From: Euglena gracilis
Taxonomy: Eukaryota > Euglenida > Euglenophyceae > Euglenales
Length of the DNA: 64,000 nt
NCBI GenBank assembly: GCA_039621445.1
Contig: CP154956.1
Span: 34,321,437-34,385,436 of the forward strand
Direction of reading: 5' to 3'
Below are positions 10,536 through 20,219 of the stretch, one piece after another. The translations under genes and the position numbers were made by a program. The notes under the pieces were generated by a model. It did no database searches and was not told the origin of the DNA. It saw only the letters and a list, made by a program, of their open reading frames with translations. Numbering within the stretch: position 1 is the stretch's first letter; the number at the start of each line of letters is the position of its first letter.

Positions 10536-12020
10536 TTGCTCTGCCACCTGTACCGGTGGCAGGGCCCTCGCCGTCGCAGATGGCGTCGTCGTCCAGCCAA
10601 GCAGCCATCGCCGCACCGGTGGGAGTGCCGCCTCCCTACCGGTCCCCCAGCGAACACCCGAGCACCACCGCCGTGCACCCGCACTTCCGCACCCCCCCCA
10701 TCCTCGGTCCGGCCGCACAAGGTGCCGCGGCTGGGCCTCTCCGATGACGAAAGAGAGATCAGGGTGAGGGAGAAGCTGAAAGTGATCAACAACGCCGGGG
10801 AGAAGGACCTCGTGATGACGACGAGGAGTGGCTGGCGGGCGGGGACCAGAGCGAGATGTACACCGCGGAGAAGCCGGACGAGGTCATGCAGGCCCCCCCC
10901 CGAGTGGGAGGCAGCATACGGTGCGTTGCAGACGTGGATGGACCGCCTCTGCAACACCGTCGACTTCATCAGCTCCAAGGCGAAGGAGATGTGGGACAGC
11001 TGGGCGGCCGTGCAAATGGCCGCCGCCGTGAAGGACAAGGTGGACGAGCAAGGTGTGGCGGTGCAAGAGCTGGAGAAAAGGATGGGGGCCCAAGAAGGGG
11101 CCCACGTGGACCTGATGGAGAACGTGGTGAAGGTGAAGGACGACATCGTCAGACTACATCAAGGAATATCACAACACCACAAGCTCATGCCCATGGTGGC
11201 CACGGCGGAGGATCGGATGACAAGAGTGGAGAAGTACACCCACGACGCGCTGGGAGACTTCGGTGAAGATCTCCGACGGATCCGGGCGAAGGTGAAGGAG
11301 GCGGAACACAACGCCGCGGCCGCGGTGATGGCGGTGAAGAGCGGCGTACGGATGAGTGGACTGACCGAGCTGGTGGAGGTGGCGCACCTCAAGGCCGCCG
11401 TGCAGGAGCTGCTGCAAGAGAAGGAGGGGCAGCGGGCCGAGAACGTCCAGCTGCAGGGGAAGCTCAACGCCGTCGAGGTGCAGATGGCCGCATTCACCGC
11501 CAAGGTGGAGGCGACTGCGGTGACGCAGGGCAAGGCGGTGGAGGTGAGGTCGCGCCTGGTGGAGCAGCTGCAGTATCAGCAGGCCGAGAACGCCTGGCTT
11601 AAGGAGCAGGTCAAGTTCCTCGTGGCGCAGGTGTCCTCCCTCACCACCAAGGTGGAGGCAGCCGCGGCCAAGGATCCAATGGCCGCTGAGCTGCCGCCGC
11701 TGATCGTGGGGAGGATCCAGAAGGTGGAGACGGAGATCCAGAAGGTCGGAGCCCAAGCCCAAGGGCTGACCGTGGCCGTGCAACGGCTCGTCGTGTACAG
11801 CCCCGGTGACAAGATCCGGGTGGTGGAGGCCGAAGTGCAGAAGGTGAACGTCCAGACGCAGGCCGTGGTGATGGCCGTGCAGCGGCTGGACCAGATCGTC
11901 TCGAAGGTGATCGTATCCTCCCAAGCCAAGGCGGTGCCGTCAATGCCCGCCAAGGATCCGCCACCCCCGGCTCAGCAGCAGCCGAACCGGTGGCCGGGCA
12001 GCAACCAGTGCCAGAGGTGA
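10536..12020 (+). CDS. A gag coiled-coil region
   Basis: A 494-aa frame. From about residue 125 it is a long alpha-helical, heptad-rich stretch (KAKEMWDSWAAVQMAA, VAVQELEKRMGAQEGA, LKAAVQELLQEKEGQRAEN, WLKEQVKFLVAQVSSLTTK). Residues 1-90 are Arg/Pro-rich and may be an out-of-frame reading. Coiled coils in gag are expected to drive particle assembly. The frame ends by UGA at 12,018-12,020, overlapping the capsid frame (-1) from 11,990. A similar coiled-coil gag N-terminus is seen in B and E. Confidence 0.6.
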   Translation: MLCHLYRWQGPRRRRWRRRPAKQPSPHRWECRLPTGPPANTRAPPPCTRTSAPPPSSVRPHKVPRLGLSDDEREIRVREKLKVINNAGEKDLVMTTRSGWRAGTRARCTPRRSRTRSCRPPPEWEAAYGALQTWMDRLCNTVDFISSKAKEMWDSWAAVQMAAAVKDKVDEQGVAVQELEKRMGAQEGAHVDLMENVVKVKDDIVRLHQGISQHHKLMPMVATAEDRMTRVEKYTHDALGDFGEDLRRIRAKVKEAEHNAAAAVMAVKSGVRMSGLTELVEVAHLKAAVQELLQEKEGQRAENVQLQGKLNAVEVQMAAFTAKVEATAVTQGKAVEVRSRLVEQLQYQQAENAWLKEQVKFLVAQVSSLTTKVEAAAAKDPMAAELPPLIVGRIQKVETEIQKVGAQAQGLTVAVQRLVVYSPGDKIRVVEAEVQKVNVQTQAVVMAVQRLDQIVSKVIVSSQAKAVPSMPAKDPPPPAQQQPNRWPGSNQCQR

Positions 12021-13549
12021 GAACGGTCCAGATGGAGAGGCCCATGCAGGAGGAGTCCGTGGTGCAGGAGAAGCCGTCGTCCACCCTCCGACCAGCTCTC
12101 CGGCTGGTCCGGAAACAGGCCGCGGCGGGAGGGGGCGGGGTGCCATCCCTCTCCATCGCCCGCCTGACCACGCCGTCCGCCGTCCCCGTAGCCAGTGCGT
12201 CCGCGGTGCGAGAGGTCCGCATCGCCCCAGTGCAGGCCCAGCCAGCGGCCCTGCACTTCCTCCCGGTGCCGCTGGTGGACTCTGTCATTGGCCTCCACCC
12301 GGGCCGGTTCTCTGGGCATCCGGAGGACTGGCCGCAGTGGTGGAGGCGGTGGCTCCTGTTCCTTCCGGAACTCGAGCAGGCATGGCCGTCCATCACGTCA
12401 GCTCAGCGCCTCGCCATGTTCCGCGCGGCTTTGGACGAGGCCACGGTGCTGATGCTGGACGAGGAGATCGAGACCAAAGGAGAGGTGGAGTATGCCGTGC
12501 TGTTCGCGGAGGTGGACCTGGCAAACGGCGGCGAGGACTAGGAGGTCCTGCGGCGGCGAATGAGGAAGTTGAAGCTGGTGATGAGCGGGAAGCTGACCGA
12601 GAAGTCCTGGAGGGAGTACTACGCGCAGATGGCGTCCATGGCGCGGCAGGTGGGCATGGAGGAGGAGGAGCTGGGGAAGCTCCTCGTGGAGGCCATGCCC
12701 CTCCACCCCTGGCGCCGGAAGGTGAGGCAGGACGAGGACAAGCGGGTGGACCACCGGTCCATCGTGCTGGAGGGCCTGCCGATGGACACAACGGTGGAGG
12801 AGGTGAAGGAGATGATCAAGCAAGAGACCACGGTGGCCCCCGCCTCGGTGCGGAAGGCGGGGCGCCGCTTCGTGGTGGTGCCAGTGGGCGACGAGCACCG
12901 CACCCTGGTGAAGGCCGTGTACGACCGCCAGCGGCTCGAGGGCGGCAGCATCGTCACGGTGATGGCCGTCTCGTGCGACCTACCGGCGAAGGACATCCAC
13001 AACCTCATGGTGAGATGGTTGCGGATGGAGGCGAAGATGGCCCCCGAGAAGGAGAAGGAGATCCCGGAGAAGCGGCCGGTACCACGTTGGCAGCGGGACG
13101 TGGAGGTCGACGACACCACCGAGGAGCCGTACATCCAGGAGGTGGAGAAGACGAACGTGCCGACGAAGAAGGAGAAGCAAGCGCAGCAACCACGTCCGCC
13201 GACGCCGCCGGAGCCCACGCCCCAAGGCAAGGGACAAGGCCAAGGGGGACGTGGGTACCCGGAGCAGTGGTCATCGAGCCCATGGACGAGTGAAGAAGGA
13301 AAAGTAAAGGGTGGATACCAAGCCGAGCAGTGGTCATCGAGTGCATGGCAAGGAAATGAAGGAAAAGGAAAAGGTGGTGGGTATCAGGGGGTGCAGTGGA
13401 CATCGAATGCCCCAATACAAGATGAAGGCAAAGGAAAAGGCAAGGCAAAGGGTGGAGCCAAAGGAGATCAAGGAAAAGGAAAGTCCAAGGGCAAAGGCAA
13501 GGACGGCAAGAGCAACTTCTCGGCCGTACAGGAGCAGAATCATGAGTGA
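11990..13549 (+). pseudogene. A gag capsid and Lys-Gly tail, with in-frame UAG
   Basis: Two halves in one frame, separated by a single UAG at 12,539-12,541. The first half (184 codons) carries a capsid-like start (LHPGRFSGHPEDWPQWWRRW). The second half (from 12,542) continues the helical capsid (KLTEKSWREYYAQMASMARQ), then a basic, Gly/Ser/Trp repeat region (EQWSSSPW, EQWSSSAW, VQWTSNAP) and a nucleic-acid-binding-like Lys-Gly tract (GKGKSKGKGKDGK). No CCHC knuckle is visible; the Lys-Gly tail may replace it. The UAG may be a nonsense mutation or a readthrough stop. The following 13,550-13,713 holds no recognised coding. Confidence 0.65.
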
Positions 13550-13713
13550 CGGGGCCGCCCAGGCCCCGGGGATGGGGGTCTGGGCCGGCCGTCAAATTCC
13601 AACGCCAGCGTGAGCGTGCGGGCAATCACCCAAGAGCCCGGCACGCCCCCCAGACCCAGCAAGCACCAAATCTCCCAAGGAGGGGAGAGACCGTGCCCTG
13701 AAGCACACGGTTA

Positions 13714-15274
13714 ATGCCGGGCCCATCAGATTTCGACAAACAACTACTGGTCTGTGCTACAGAAGAAGTACCGTCGTTCCGAGCAATCGTCTGCGGCGCG
13801 ACCGGTCTCGTCTGCGCAGTCCTCGCCCCCCCCCCCAAGCCAGCAGCGTCCGTGCCATCGTCTACGCAGCATCGTGCCACCGCGACGCCCCCAGCCCGGC
13901 AGCAGCAGGAGCGAGCACCGCGCCAGTCCGCACCAAGCCGGACGACGCTGCCCCCGCCGTCAGCAGCGCCGTCAGCGGCACCACGCTCCGCACCCGCAGC
14001 AACCAGCGCCCTGTCCCTCCCGCAGAGCGCACCGTCCTCCCGGGCGGCCCCGAAGCCGGCCGCATCGTCACCGACAACCTCGACGCCAAAGAGGTGGGCA
14101 CTGGACCTGTTCTCCGGAACGGGTTCGGTGAAGCGGGCGCTGGAGAAGCTCGGCTACTCCGTCGTCTGGGTGGACGCCGGCCTGCGGTGGAAGGCGGACA
14201 AGACGGTGGACGTGCGGCGCTGGCGGTACTGGGAGGAGTACTGGCCCGGAGACTTCGGGTTGGTCGCCGCCTCACAGCCGTGCACCGAGTACTCCAGCGC
14301 GATGACGATGAGGAGGCGGCGGCTGCGGAAGACCGACTTCCTGGTCCGCAAGACGTAGGAAATCATCGCCTACCTGCGGCCGTCCCTTTGGTGGCTGGAG
14401 AATCCCCGCTATGGGAAACTCCGCCACCGCAAGGTCGTGGAGGACATGCAGTACGTCGATGTGGACTACTGAATGTTCGAGGCGTGGGGTTATCGCAAGC
14501 CCACACGCTTCTGGATCGCGGACTCCATGGCCCCCATGCAGGAGATCGTGTGCGACGGCCAGTTCGAGAACATCGTGGAGGAGCAAGATGGACGACGACA
14601 CCATCGACGGCAGCTGGGTGGGGCATCCCAGCAGCGCGGCACCCGAGAGCAGGCGTATCGCATTCCCGAAGGTGTAGTCCGATACCTGTGCGAGCGCACC
14701 CCACCAACCCGCCAAGCAGCCGTGCCGCCCAGCGCGATACCGCCGTCGCCGGCACCCGCACCCGAGTCCGCCACCGCACCGCCAAGCCGGACGGCGCTGC
14801 CCCCGCAAGCAGCGGCGCTGTCCCAAGCCCCGCGCCAACGACCGCCATCGTGCACCCGCCAAGCATCGTGCGCCCCCGCCGAGCCGCACAACGATCCACC
14901 CGCCGAGCCTGTCACCAACGCCGCCGACGAGCCACACCCCCTGCGGAAAGTTCACAAGGTCACCGTCCATCCGTGGCAATATCGCCCCAGCCGGCCCTTG
15001 CAGGTGGGCCGCATGGACAGGCGGGCAGGCAGCTATCAGCTGATGCTGGACGTGGTCGTCGAGATCGACGGCCGGGAGGAGAAGGCTAAGGCCCTCATCG
15101 ACACGGGGGCGCAGACGTCGCTGATCCGTCGGGACTTGTTCCCGAACGGATGTTTCCGTCGCAGCGAGCGACCGATGCTGCTGCGGACCGTGAACGGCGA
15201 CCTGCTGGCGGGCGGCAGCAACGAGGCGGACGTCCTCCTGGTGTTCAACGCGAGGAGCGAAGGAGAGAGGAGTG
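13714..15274 (+). pseudogene. A C5-cytosine-methyltransferase-like domain plus protease N-half
   Basis: One frame with two in-frame stops (UAG 14,356-14,358; UGA 14,470-14,472). After an Ala/Pro/Ser-rich linker (residues 30-125) comes a short C5-methyltransferase-like domain: motif I LDLFSGTGS (about 14,101), motif IV PCTEYS with the catalytic Cys (about 14,278), motif VI WWLENPRYG (about 14,390) and motif VIII WGYRKPTRFWI. No target recognition domain is seen. A linker follows, then the aspartic protease with LIDTGAQTSLIRRDLF (DTG 15,100-15,108). Element B cuts the protease at 15,274; the frame is preserved across the insertion (28,567 onward). The UGA replaces a Cys codon position of the B homologue. 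Confidence 0.7.
15271..15274. repeat. Target site duplication of element B (left copy)
   Basis: AGTG directly before the 5' LTR of B, repeated directly after its 3' LTR at 28,567-28,570. Confidence 0.85.
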
Positions 15275-15964
15275 TGTGCGCGGTCCGAGGGTGCCCGCCC
15301 CAAGGAGGGGTCCCAAGGGGGCCCAAAGGGGCCACGAAGGGCCGCGAGGGGGCTCCAAGGCCCCCAAGGGCCTTTTGAGGCCCCACTGGCCCCCAAGGGC
15401 GCCCCACAGCCCATTTTGACCAAGCCAAGGGAAGGTAAGGGAGGGGGCAGTTTGAGGGGGCCAACAGGCAACCCCCAAGGGGATGCGCAAGCCCTGCTGG
15501 GCTTTGCGCAAGCATGCGCACCCCCTTGGTGGGCGCTTGGGATGGCGCAATTCATTAAGAATTGCGCAAAGTATACCAAGTAGCCCCCCCAGCTGTAGCC
15601 CCCCTCCAATTGTACATTTTCTGTTCACAGGGCTCTGTTTACACTCTGTTTACACTCCGTTCACACACTGTTGTTTGGCATTCATTGTGTTTTTGCATTT
15701 GGGAATCAACAAACTATCAAACAAGTTCAAGCAAACAAGTTCAAGTCATTGACCAGATTATACATCCAAGATCAATTGATTGGACCTCAAAAGTATGTCA
15801 TTTTCAACATCACCATCCTCAACAACACCCACCCCTACCCCATTTTTCCTCCAAGGGGAAAACCCCCACCAGGTGGGCCCGATGGGCTCAAATTTAAACG
15901 ATCCTACGCGGGTTGCGCCGCCAGGGGTCCCTTCACAGGGACCTCAGGAGGGGCAACCCCTACA
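15275..15964 (+). repeat. 5' LTR of element B
   Basis: 690 bp, TGTGCGCGGTCC...CCCCTACA, nearly identical to 27,876-28,566. It contains short internal repeats (GTTTACACTC twice near 15,637-15,660) and GCGCAA-rich palindromic sequence near 15,483-15,530. The gag frame begins inside it (ATG 15,795). Confidence 0.95.
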
Positions 15965-18674
15965 TGGTCGCAGAGGGGGGTTTGAGCCCTCTGGGCTCAC
16001 ACTATGTGAGCCTGGGGAACTTCCAGAACACCAGGAGGAGGACGAGGACGACACCCGCCACAGCCATGGCAGCCCCAGCCATTACGGCCAGGGCCAGCAG
16101 CTCCTGGCCATTGCTGGGCCAGCCCAGCCGGACCCCCAGCAGCAACAATCTTCTGGGTCCGGCATGGCATTGCCCAGCAGCCTGGGACTGCTCTCCGGCA
16201 TGCCCAGCTTGGTCATGCCAGGGTTTGTGCATGACATGACCAGGCAGGTCATGTGGCAATTTGCAATGCGAGGGAAGATCAAAGAAGAAGAGGAAGAACC
16301 AGCAGAAGAAGAAGACGAAGAAGAATTTGCAAGCCATACCCAGCCGCTTTTACTGGAGGCGGGGCCCTGGCAGAACCCTGGGGATGCCGGGCCGGCACAT
16401 GCGCCGGTGAGCCATGTCGGGTCTGGGCATTTCCCAGCCGGACCCGACCATTGCTCGCTGGTGCATGCCGGGTCCGGGCATGATGGGCCCCAAGGACATG
16501 CCCCAGACGGAACCACCCAATGGCAACTGCAGGAGCTGCCCCCAGCAGGGGAAATGGTGGAGGACGAGGACCAGACGGCCCAGGGGGGGTTGGTGCCAGA
16601 ACAGAGCCCGAAGGGGAGGCACCCCCCGCACCCCCCCCAGAGGCTGTGGGAGGAGGCGGAGGCACAGGCCGCTGCCTCAGTGGTTCTGGGGCAGGAGATC
16701 CAGCGGTTGGACGGTTGGGTTGGCGACCTGCAAAGTCGGCTTGCTGAAGCGGGGGCCACCACAGCTGCTTCAGTTAGCCGTCTGGAGCAGTTGGTGTCCT
16801 TGCAGTTTCAGCGGGTCACTGAAAATTTCCAAGGAGTGGTGCAGCAAATGGAAAGAACCCAGGCTGGGCTAGCGTCCCAGCTGGCTGAAAATTTTCAAAA
16901 TCTGCAGCAAAAGCAGATGGAAAATTTTGCGGGGGGAATGACAGCCCCAAGCGAGCTGGTGGCCAGCCGACTGAGCGAAGGCCTCGGGACGGTGGCTCCA
17001 CTAGCCCAGCGGGTCCAGGGGCTCGAGGCCATCGCCAGCCAGGGTCACCAGCCAGCTGAGGGGCAGGGGTTCAACGAGGCGATGGCTGGGCGGGTGAAAA
17101 ATTTTGAGGAGCTGCTCATCACCTCCGTCCGGACGACGGAGGAGGTGATGAGGAGCCAGGAGCTGGCCAGCGGGCGGCAGCAGGCCCAGGCCGAGGCCGT
17201 GGACCAAAAATTAAACCAGCTGACGGGTGAACTCGGGGGGCTGCGAGAAAGAAATGCAGGGATTGCACAGGCCCTGCAAAATTTTCGAGCAGAGCTGGAC
17301 GGACAGGCCACAGCCATCGCCGAACAACAAGGGACCATAAGGGAAGACATAAGGGAGCTAAGGGCCAGGGCTGAGGGGCAGGGCCACAGCCTGCAGGAGC
17401 TGTGGGCCGAGGTCACCACCCACGGGCAGGTGATCCAGGCCCACAACGCCCTGCTCCTGGAGGTGGACTCAACAATCAAGGGGGCACCAAAAGAAAATGC
17501 CGAAATAAAAAATCGGCTTTTCGTTTTAGAAAAGAAAATCGAAAATTTTGAAATTTTTTGCCCCCAAATCCAGGAGCTACCGCAGCCACCCAGAGGAGTG
17601 GGGCCGGAGAGCGAGGACCCCCGAGGCCCCGAAGCCAGAATGCCCCCGGCAACCACAGACTCCCAGACCCAGTCCACGCCGGGGGCCCAGAGTGCCAATG
17701 GCTCGGGTGCCGCGGGGGGCAATATGCCTCCTGGCCCCCAGCACCAGCTCCCAGTCCATCCCAGCGTGCCGAGAGGCAAGGGGCCCGTGGCCCCCCAGGG
17801 GCTCTCTGCTGGCCCCAGCAGCGGGGCAGCGAGGGCAGTGGCCCACACACCCGGGGAAGTGGTATCCCTGGGCCCAGCTTCTGTAACTGCAGTTTTTCCC
17901 AGTGGGTTCTCGGGTTCTGGCCCCCAGAGGGGCAGGAGTGTTGTCCCTGGTTCTTCGGCAGAGGGGAATGCAGCACCCCCAGCCAGCGGGGGCCCTTCGG
18001 CACCAAGGGGCAGCCAGCCCCAGGGTCCCATGGCTGCGGGGGGCAGCCAGCCCCAGGGCCCCATGGCTGCGGGGGGCAGCCAGCCCCAGGGCCCCATGGC
18101 TGCGAGGGGCAGCCAGCCCCAGGGTCCCATGGCTGCGGGGGGCAGTCCGGTCCAGGTCCCCGCTGCTGGAGGGACCCCAGCTGCCCAAACACCTGGCACG
18201 TTCGGGTTCCAGGGGGTGGATTGGGAGGAAGCGGAACGCCAGATTAAGGCTCACGGATTTTTTAATTTTTTGGGCAGGTTGGGAGCCCAGGAGCAGCAGC
18301 AACAGTCTCAGCAAAATTCACGAACAACGGGACAGTCCAGCACAGCGAAACCACAGGCAGCAGGCACAGCAGATCTACAGAGCCAGGGCAGGGATCAATC
18401 AGGGGTGAAATCAGCCGAGCACCAGTGGCCCCCCCAGCCCCGTGGGTTCCCCGCAGGAGGGGAGTTCACGGGGGCAATGGACCCTTTCGCCTGGGCCCCT
18501 GAGGCTGGGGCAGCATTGTGCAGCGCTGCCCCTCTGGCCTTTGGGTCCCAGGACACGGGAGCCTGGGTCCGGGGGGTCCAGGCAGCTCCGGTCCACGTGG
18601 CGCCAGCAGCCCCCAGCCCAGCAGTCAGCATGTTTTTGGGGCCGCTGGCGACACTCCTCACCAAGACCTTGTAA
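15795..18674 (+). CDS. B gag, N-terminal and coiled-coil part
   Basis: 959 aa from the ATG at 15,795, which lies inside the 5' LTR; the frame reads through the LTR end and the primer site without a stop. Residues 1-60 are Pro/Thr-rich; 60-290 are Gln/Pro/Gly/acid-rich; 290-600 form a heptad-rich helical region (VSRLEQLVSLQFQRVTENF, ASQLAENFQNLQQKQMENF, LREDIRELRA-like); 600-800 are Pro/Gly-rich with a 12-aa repeat; the end begins the capsid. It overlaps the next gag frame (-1) by 157 bp. The upstream extension to 15,780 (non-ATG) is not needed. It probably forms the multimerising part of the particle. Confidence 0.75.
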   Translation: MSFSTSPSSTTPTPTPFFLQGENPHQVGPMGSNLNDPTRVAPPGVPSQGPQEGQPLHGRRGGFEPSGLTLCEPGELPEHQEEDEDDTRHSHGSPSHYGQGQQLLAIAGPAQPDPQQQQSSGSGMALPSSLGLLSGMPSLVMPGFVHDMTRQVMWQFAMRGKIKEEEEEPAEEEDEEEFASHTQPLLLEAGPWQNPGDAGPAHAPVSHVGSGHFPAGPDHCSLVHAGSGHDGPQGHAPDGTTQWQLQELPPAGEMVEDEDQTAQGGLVPEQSPKGRHPPHPPQRLWEEAEAQAAASVVLGQEIQRLDGWVGDLQSRLAEAGATTAASVSRLEQLVSLQFQRVTENFQGVVQQMERTQAGLASQLAENFQNLQQKQMENFAGGMTAPSELVASRLSEGLGTVAPLAQRVQGLEAIASQGHQPAEGQGFNEAMAGRVKNFEELLITSVRTTEEVMRSQELASGRQQAQAEAVDQKLNQLTGELGGLRERNAGIAQALQNFRAELDGQATAIAEQQGTIREDIRELRARAEGQGHSLQELWAEVTTHGQVIQAHNALLLEVDSTIKGAPKENAEIKNRLFVLEKKIENFEIFCPQIQELPQPPRGVGPESEDPRGPEARMPPATTDSQTQSTPGAQSANGSGAAGGNMPPGPQHQLPVHPSVPRGKGPVAPQGLSAGPSSGAARAVAHTPGEVVSLGPASVTAVFPSGFSGSGPQRGRSVVPGSSAEGNAAPPASGGPSAPRGSQPQGPMAAGGSQPQGPMAAGGSQPQGPMAARGSQPQGPMAAGGSPVQVPAAGGTPAAQTPGTFGFQGVDWEEAERQIKAHGFFNFLGRLGAQEQQQQSQQNSRTTGQSSTAKPQAAGTADLQSQGRDQSGVKSAEHQWPPQPRGFPAGGEFTGAMDPFAWAPEAGAALCSAAPLAFGSQDTGAWVRGVQAAPVHVAPAAPSPAVSMFLGPLATLLTKTL
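15965..15976 (+). other. Primer binding site of B
   Basis: TGGTCGCAGAGG directly follows the CA end of the LTR. It differs at one base from the initiator tRNA-Met site of A (TGGTAGCAGAGG). It is inside the translated gag frame. Confidence 0.75.
18004..18150 (+). repeat. 36-bp coding minisatellite in B gag
   Basis: About four tandem copies of a 36-bp unit encoding GSQPQGPMAAGG with small changes (one G to R). In-frame length makes copy-number change harmless to the frame. Confidence 0.85.
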
Positions 18675-19972
18675 AACCAGAGCTGAAAGGGGATTTTCAT
18701 GATTTTTCAGTAAAATTTCAGCTTTACATGCAGCCGGTTTCCATGGGACAGCCAGTGGGGGAGGAATTTAAAATGCTTGTTCTGACCGGCTGCCTGGACC
18801 ACAGCAGCCGGCTGGAACTCCAGCGGCGACAGGAGATGGGGGAACGGGTCAGGTTCCAAGATTTTTGGAACTGGCTGGCCCAGAAATATGGCGGCGACAT
18901 CCAGGCCTCGCTGCATGAGCAGCTCAGGGGCCTCAGACTGGTCAACACAGGCAAGTTGACCCTCCCAGCGTGGCGTGAATATGAAAGTCAGTTTAAATTA
19001 ATTTTCTGCCGGATGGAAAACCCCTCTGAGGAAGAAGCACAGGCCCTGGTTTTGCAACAGCTCCCAGATTCCATGCGAAGGGCCATAATCAGGGAACAGA
19101 CACGAAAAAATCAGGATGCGCCCACAGTGCGGCTGTGGCACGTCCCTGGGTTGACGGCGGAAAAGGCAACACAGCTCGCCCAGGAGGCTGTGGGTGAGGG
19201 GGAGCCGGTGACAGTCAGGGCACACCGGGACTCCTTCCTCATCAAGCTCTACAGCCGGCGGGCGCTGGAGAGGCTGATGATGAGGAACGGGGCCACGCTG
19301 CAGGGGGGCAATACAGTGAAAATCACCCTCCACGAAACAAAGCTGGGACTGGAGGAGGTTTTTCGACATGCTGAAAATGAGCTGCGGTGCCAGGAACGGT
19401 CTGACAGCTACGGCCGTTCCTGGGGGGGACGGGGGGTCCCAGCCCACCAGGAAGACCACTGGGCTGGGGGCCTCGACAATTTTTCAGTCTCTGAGGTAAA
19501 ATCCCTGGAAGCCAGGCCAGCCCAGCCCCGGAAAACTGTTTCACAGCCAGCTGGGGGAGGAGCAAAAGCGGGACCCCCCAAAGGCCCTGAGGGGCCACAG
19601 GACAGGCAATCACGGCACCGGGGCGGGTCTCCTGGAAAGGGACGGGAGGGACGCAGGTCACCCAGCCCGGGGCAAAAGGGGAAGGGGTTCGGCAAGGGAG
19701 CTGGCAAGGGCGGCCCAGATTTTCGCCCCGCCAGGTCCCCAACCCCCCACCCAGCCACCAACAGGGAACAAACCCCCCCGAGGAGCCCCCGGAGTGGCCC
19801 CTCGGTGGACCAGCCCTGCAGCCAGTGTGGGGCCACAGATCACTGGTCTCCGGAATGCCCTGGAAAAAAATGTTATGAGTGTGGGAAAACGGGACATCTG
19901 GCACGATATTGCTGGTGGAGAAAGGGAAAGGGGAAGGGGGCGTCCACACCCCCACGGCGGGGAAGTGCCTGA
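18518..19972 (+). CDS. B gag capsid and nucleocapsid with two CCHC knuckles
   Basis: 484 aa in the -1 frame relative to the first gag frame. The capsid starts near 18,660 (LVKPELKGDFHDFSVKFQ) and includes the helical block LTLPAWREYESQFKLIFCRM typical of Ty3-type retrotransposon gag. A basic Arg/Gly/Pro linker (residues 330-420) leads to two zinc knuckles: CSQCGATDHWSPEC (19,817-19,858) and CYECGKTGHLARYC (19,871-19,912), followed by a Lys-rich end. Function: capsid and RNA packaging. The frame change in 18,518-18,674 is a programmed -1 shift or a 1-base indel; no perfect slippery heptamer is obvious. Confidence 0.85.
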   Translation: MQRCPSGLWVPGHGSLGPGGPGSSGPRGASSPQPSSQHVFGAAGDTPHQDLVKPELKGDFHDFSVKFQLYMQPVSMGQPVGEEFKMLVLTGCLDHSSRLELQRRQEMGERVRFQDFWNWLAQKYGGDIQASLHEQLRGLRLVNTGKLTLPAWREYESQFKLIFCRMENPSEEEAQALVLQQLPDSMRRAIIREQTRKNQDAPTVRLWHVPGLTAEKATQLAQEAVGEGEPVTVRAHRDSFLIKLYSRRALERLMMRNGATLQGGNTVKITLHETKLGLEEVFRHAENELRCQERSDSYGRSWGGRGVPAHQEDHWAGGLDNFSVSEVKSLEARPAQPRKTVSQPAGGGAKAGPPKGPEGPQDRQSRHRGGSPGKGREGRRSPSPGQKGKGFGKGAGKGGPDFRPARSPTPHPATNREQTPPRSPRSGPSVDQPCSQCGATDHWSPECPGKKCYECGKTGHLARYCWWRKGKGKGASTPPRRGSA

Positions 19973-20219
19973 AAAAGCGGGGGCCAGAAGGGAGGGGACG
20001 GGGGTTCAGGGTACCCCCAGCACGGCCCTCGGAAGGGGGGTAAGGAAAGGGTTCACGCAGAGGGTTGGGTTTTGGTCAAGGGAAGGTCCAAAGGCAGATC
20101 CGGACCTGAACCTGCACGGTCCCCCCAGCCCCCCCTGACTGAGACACGAAAAGGGGCTGGGGGGGGCCAGCAGGCCCTCTCCTTCGACTCTGCCAACCCC
20201 TGGTCTGCGCTTTTCGCCA

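Noticed and set aside
15483-15530. tRNA or structured RNA gene in the B LTR palindromic region
   Set aside because: Short GCGCAA palindromes only; no cloverleaf or box A/B pattern.
14272-15609. 445-aa minus frame across the A/B junction
   Set aside because: Shadow of the A methyltransferase/protease region and B LTR on the other strand.
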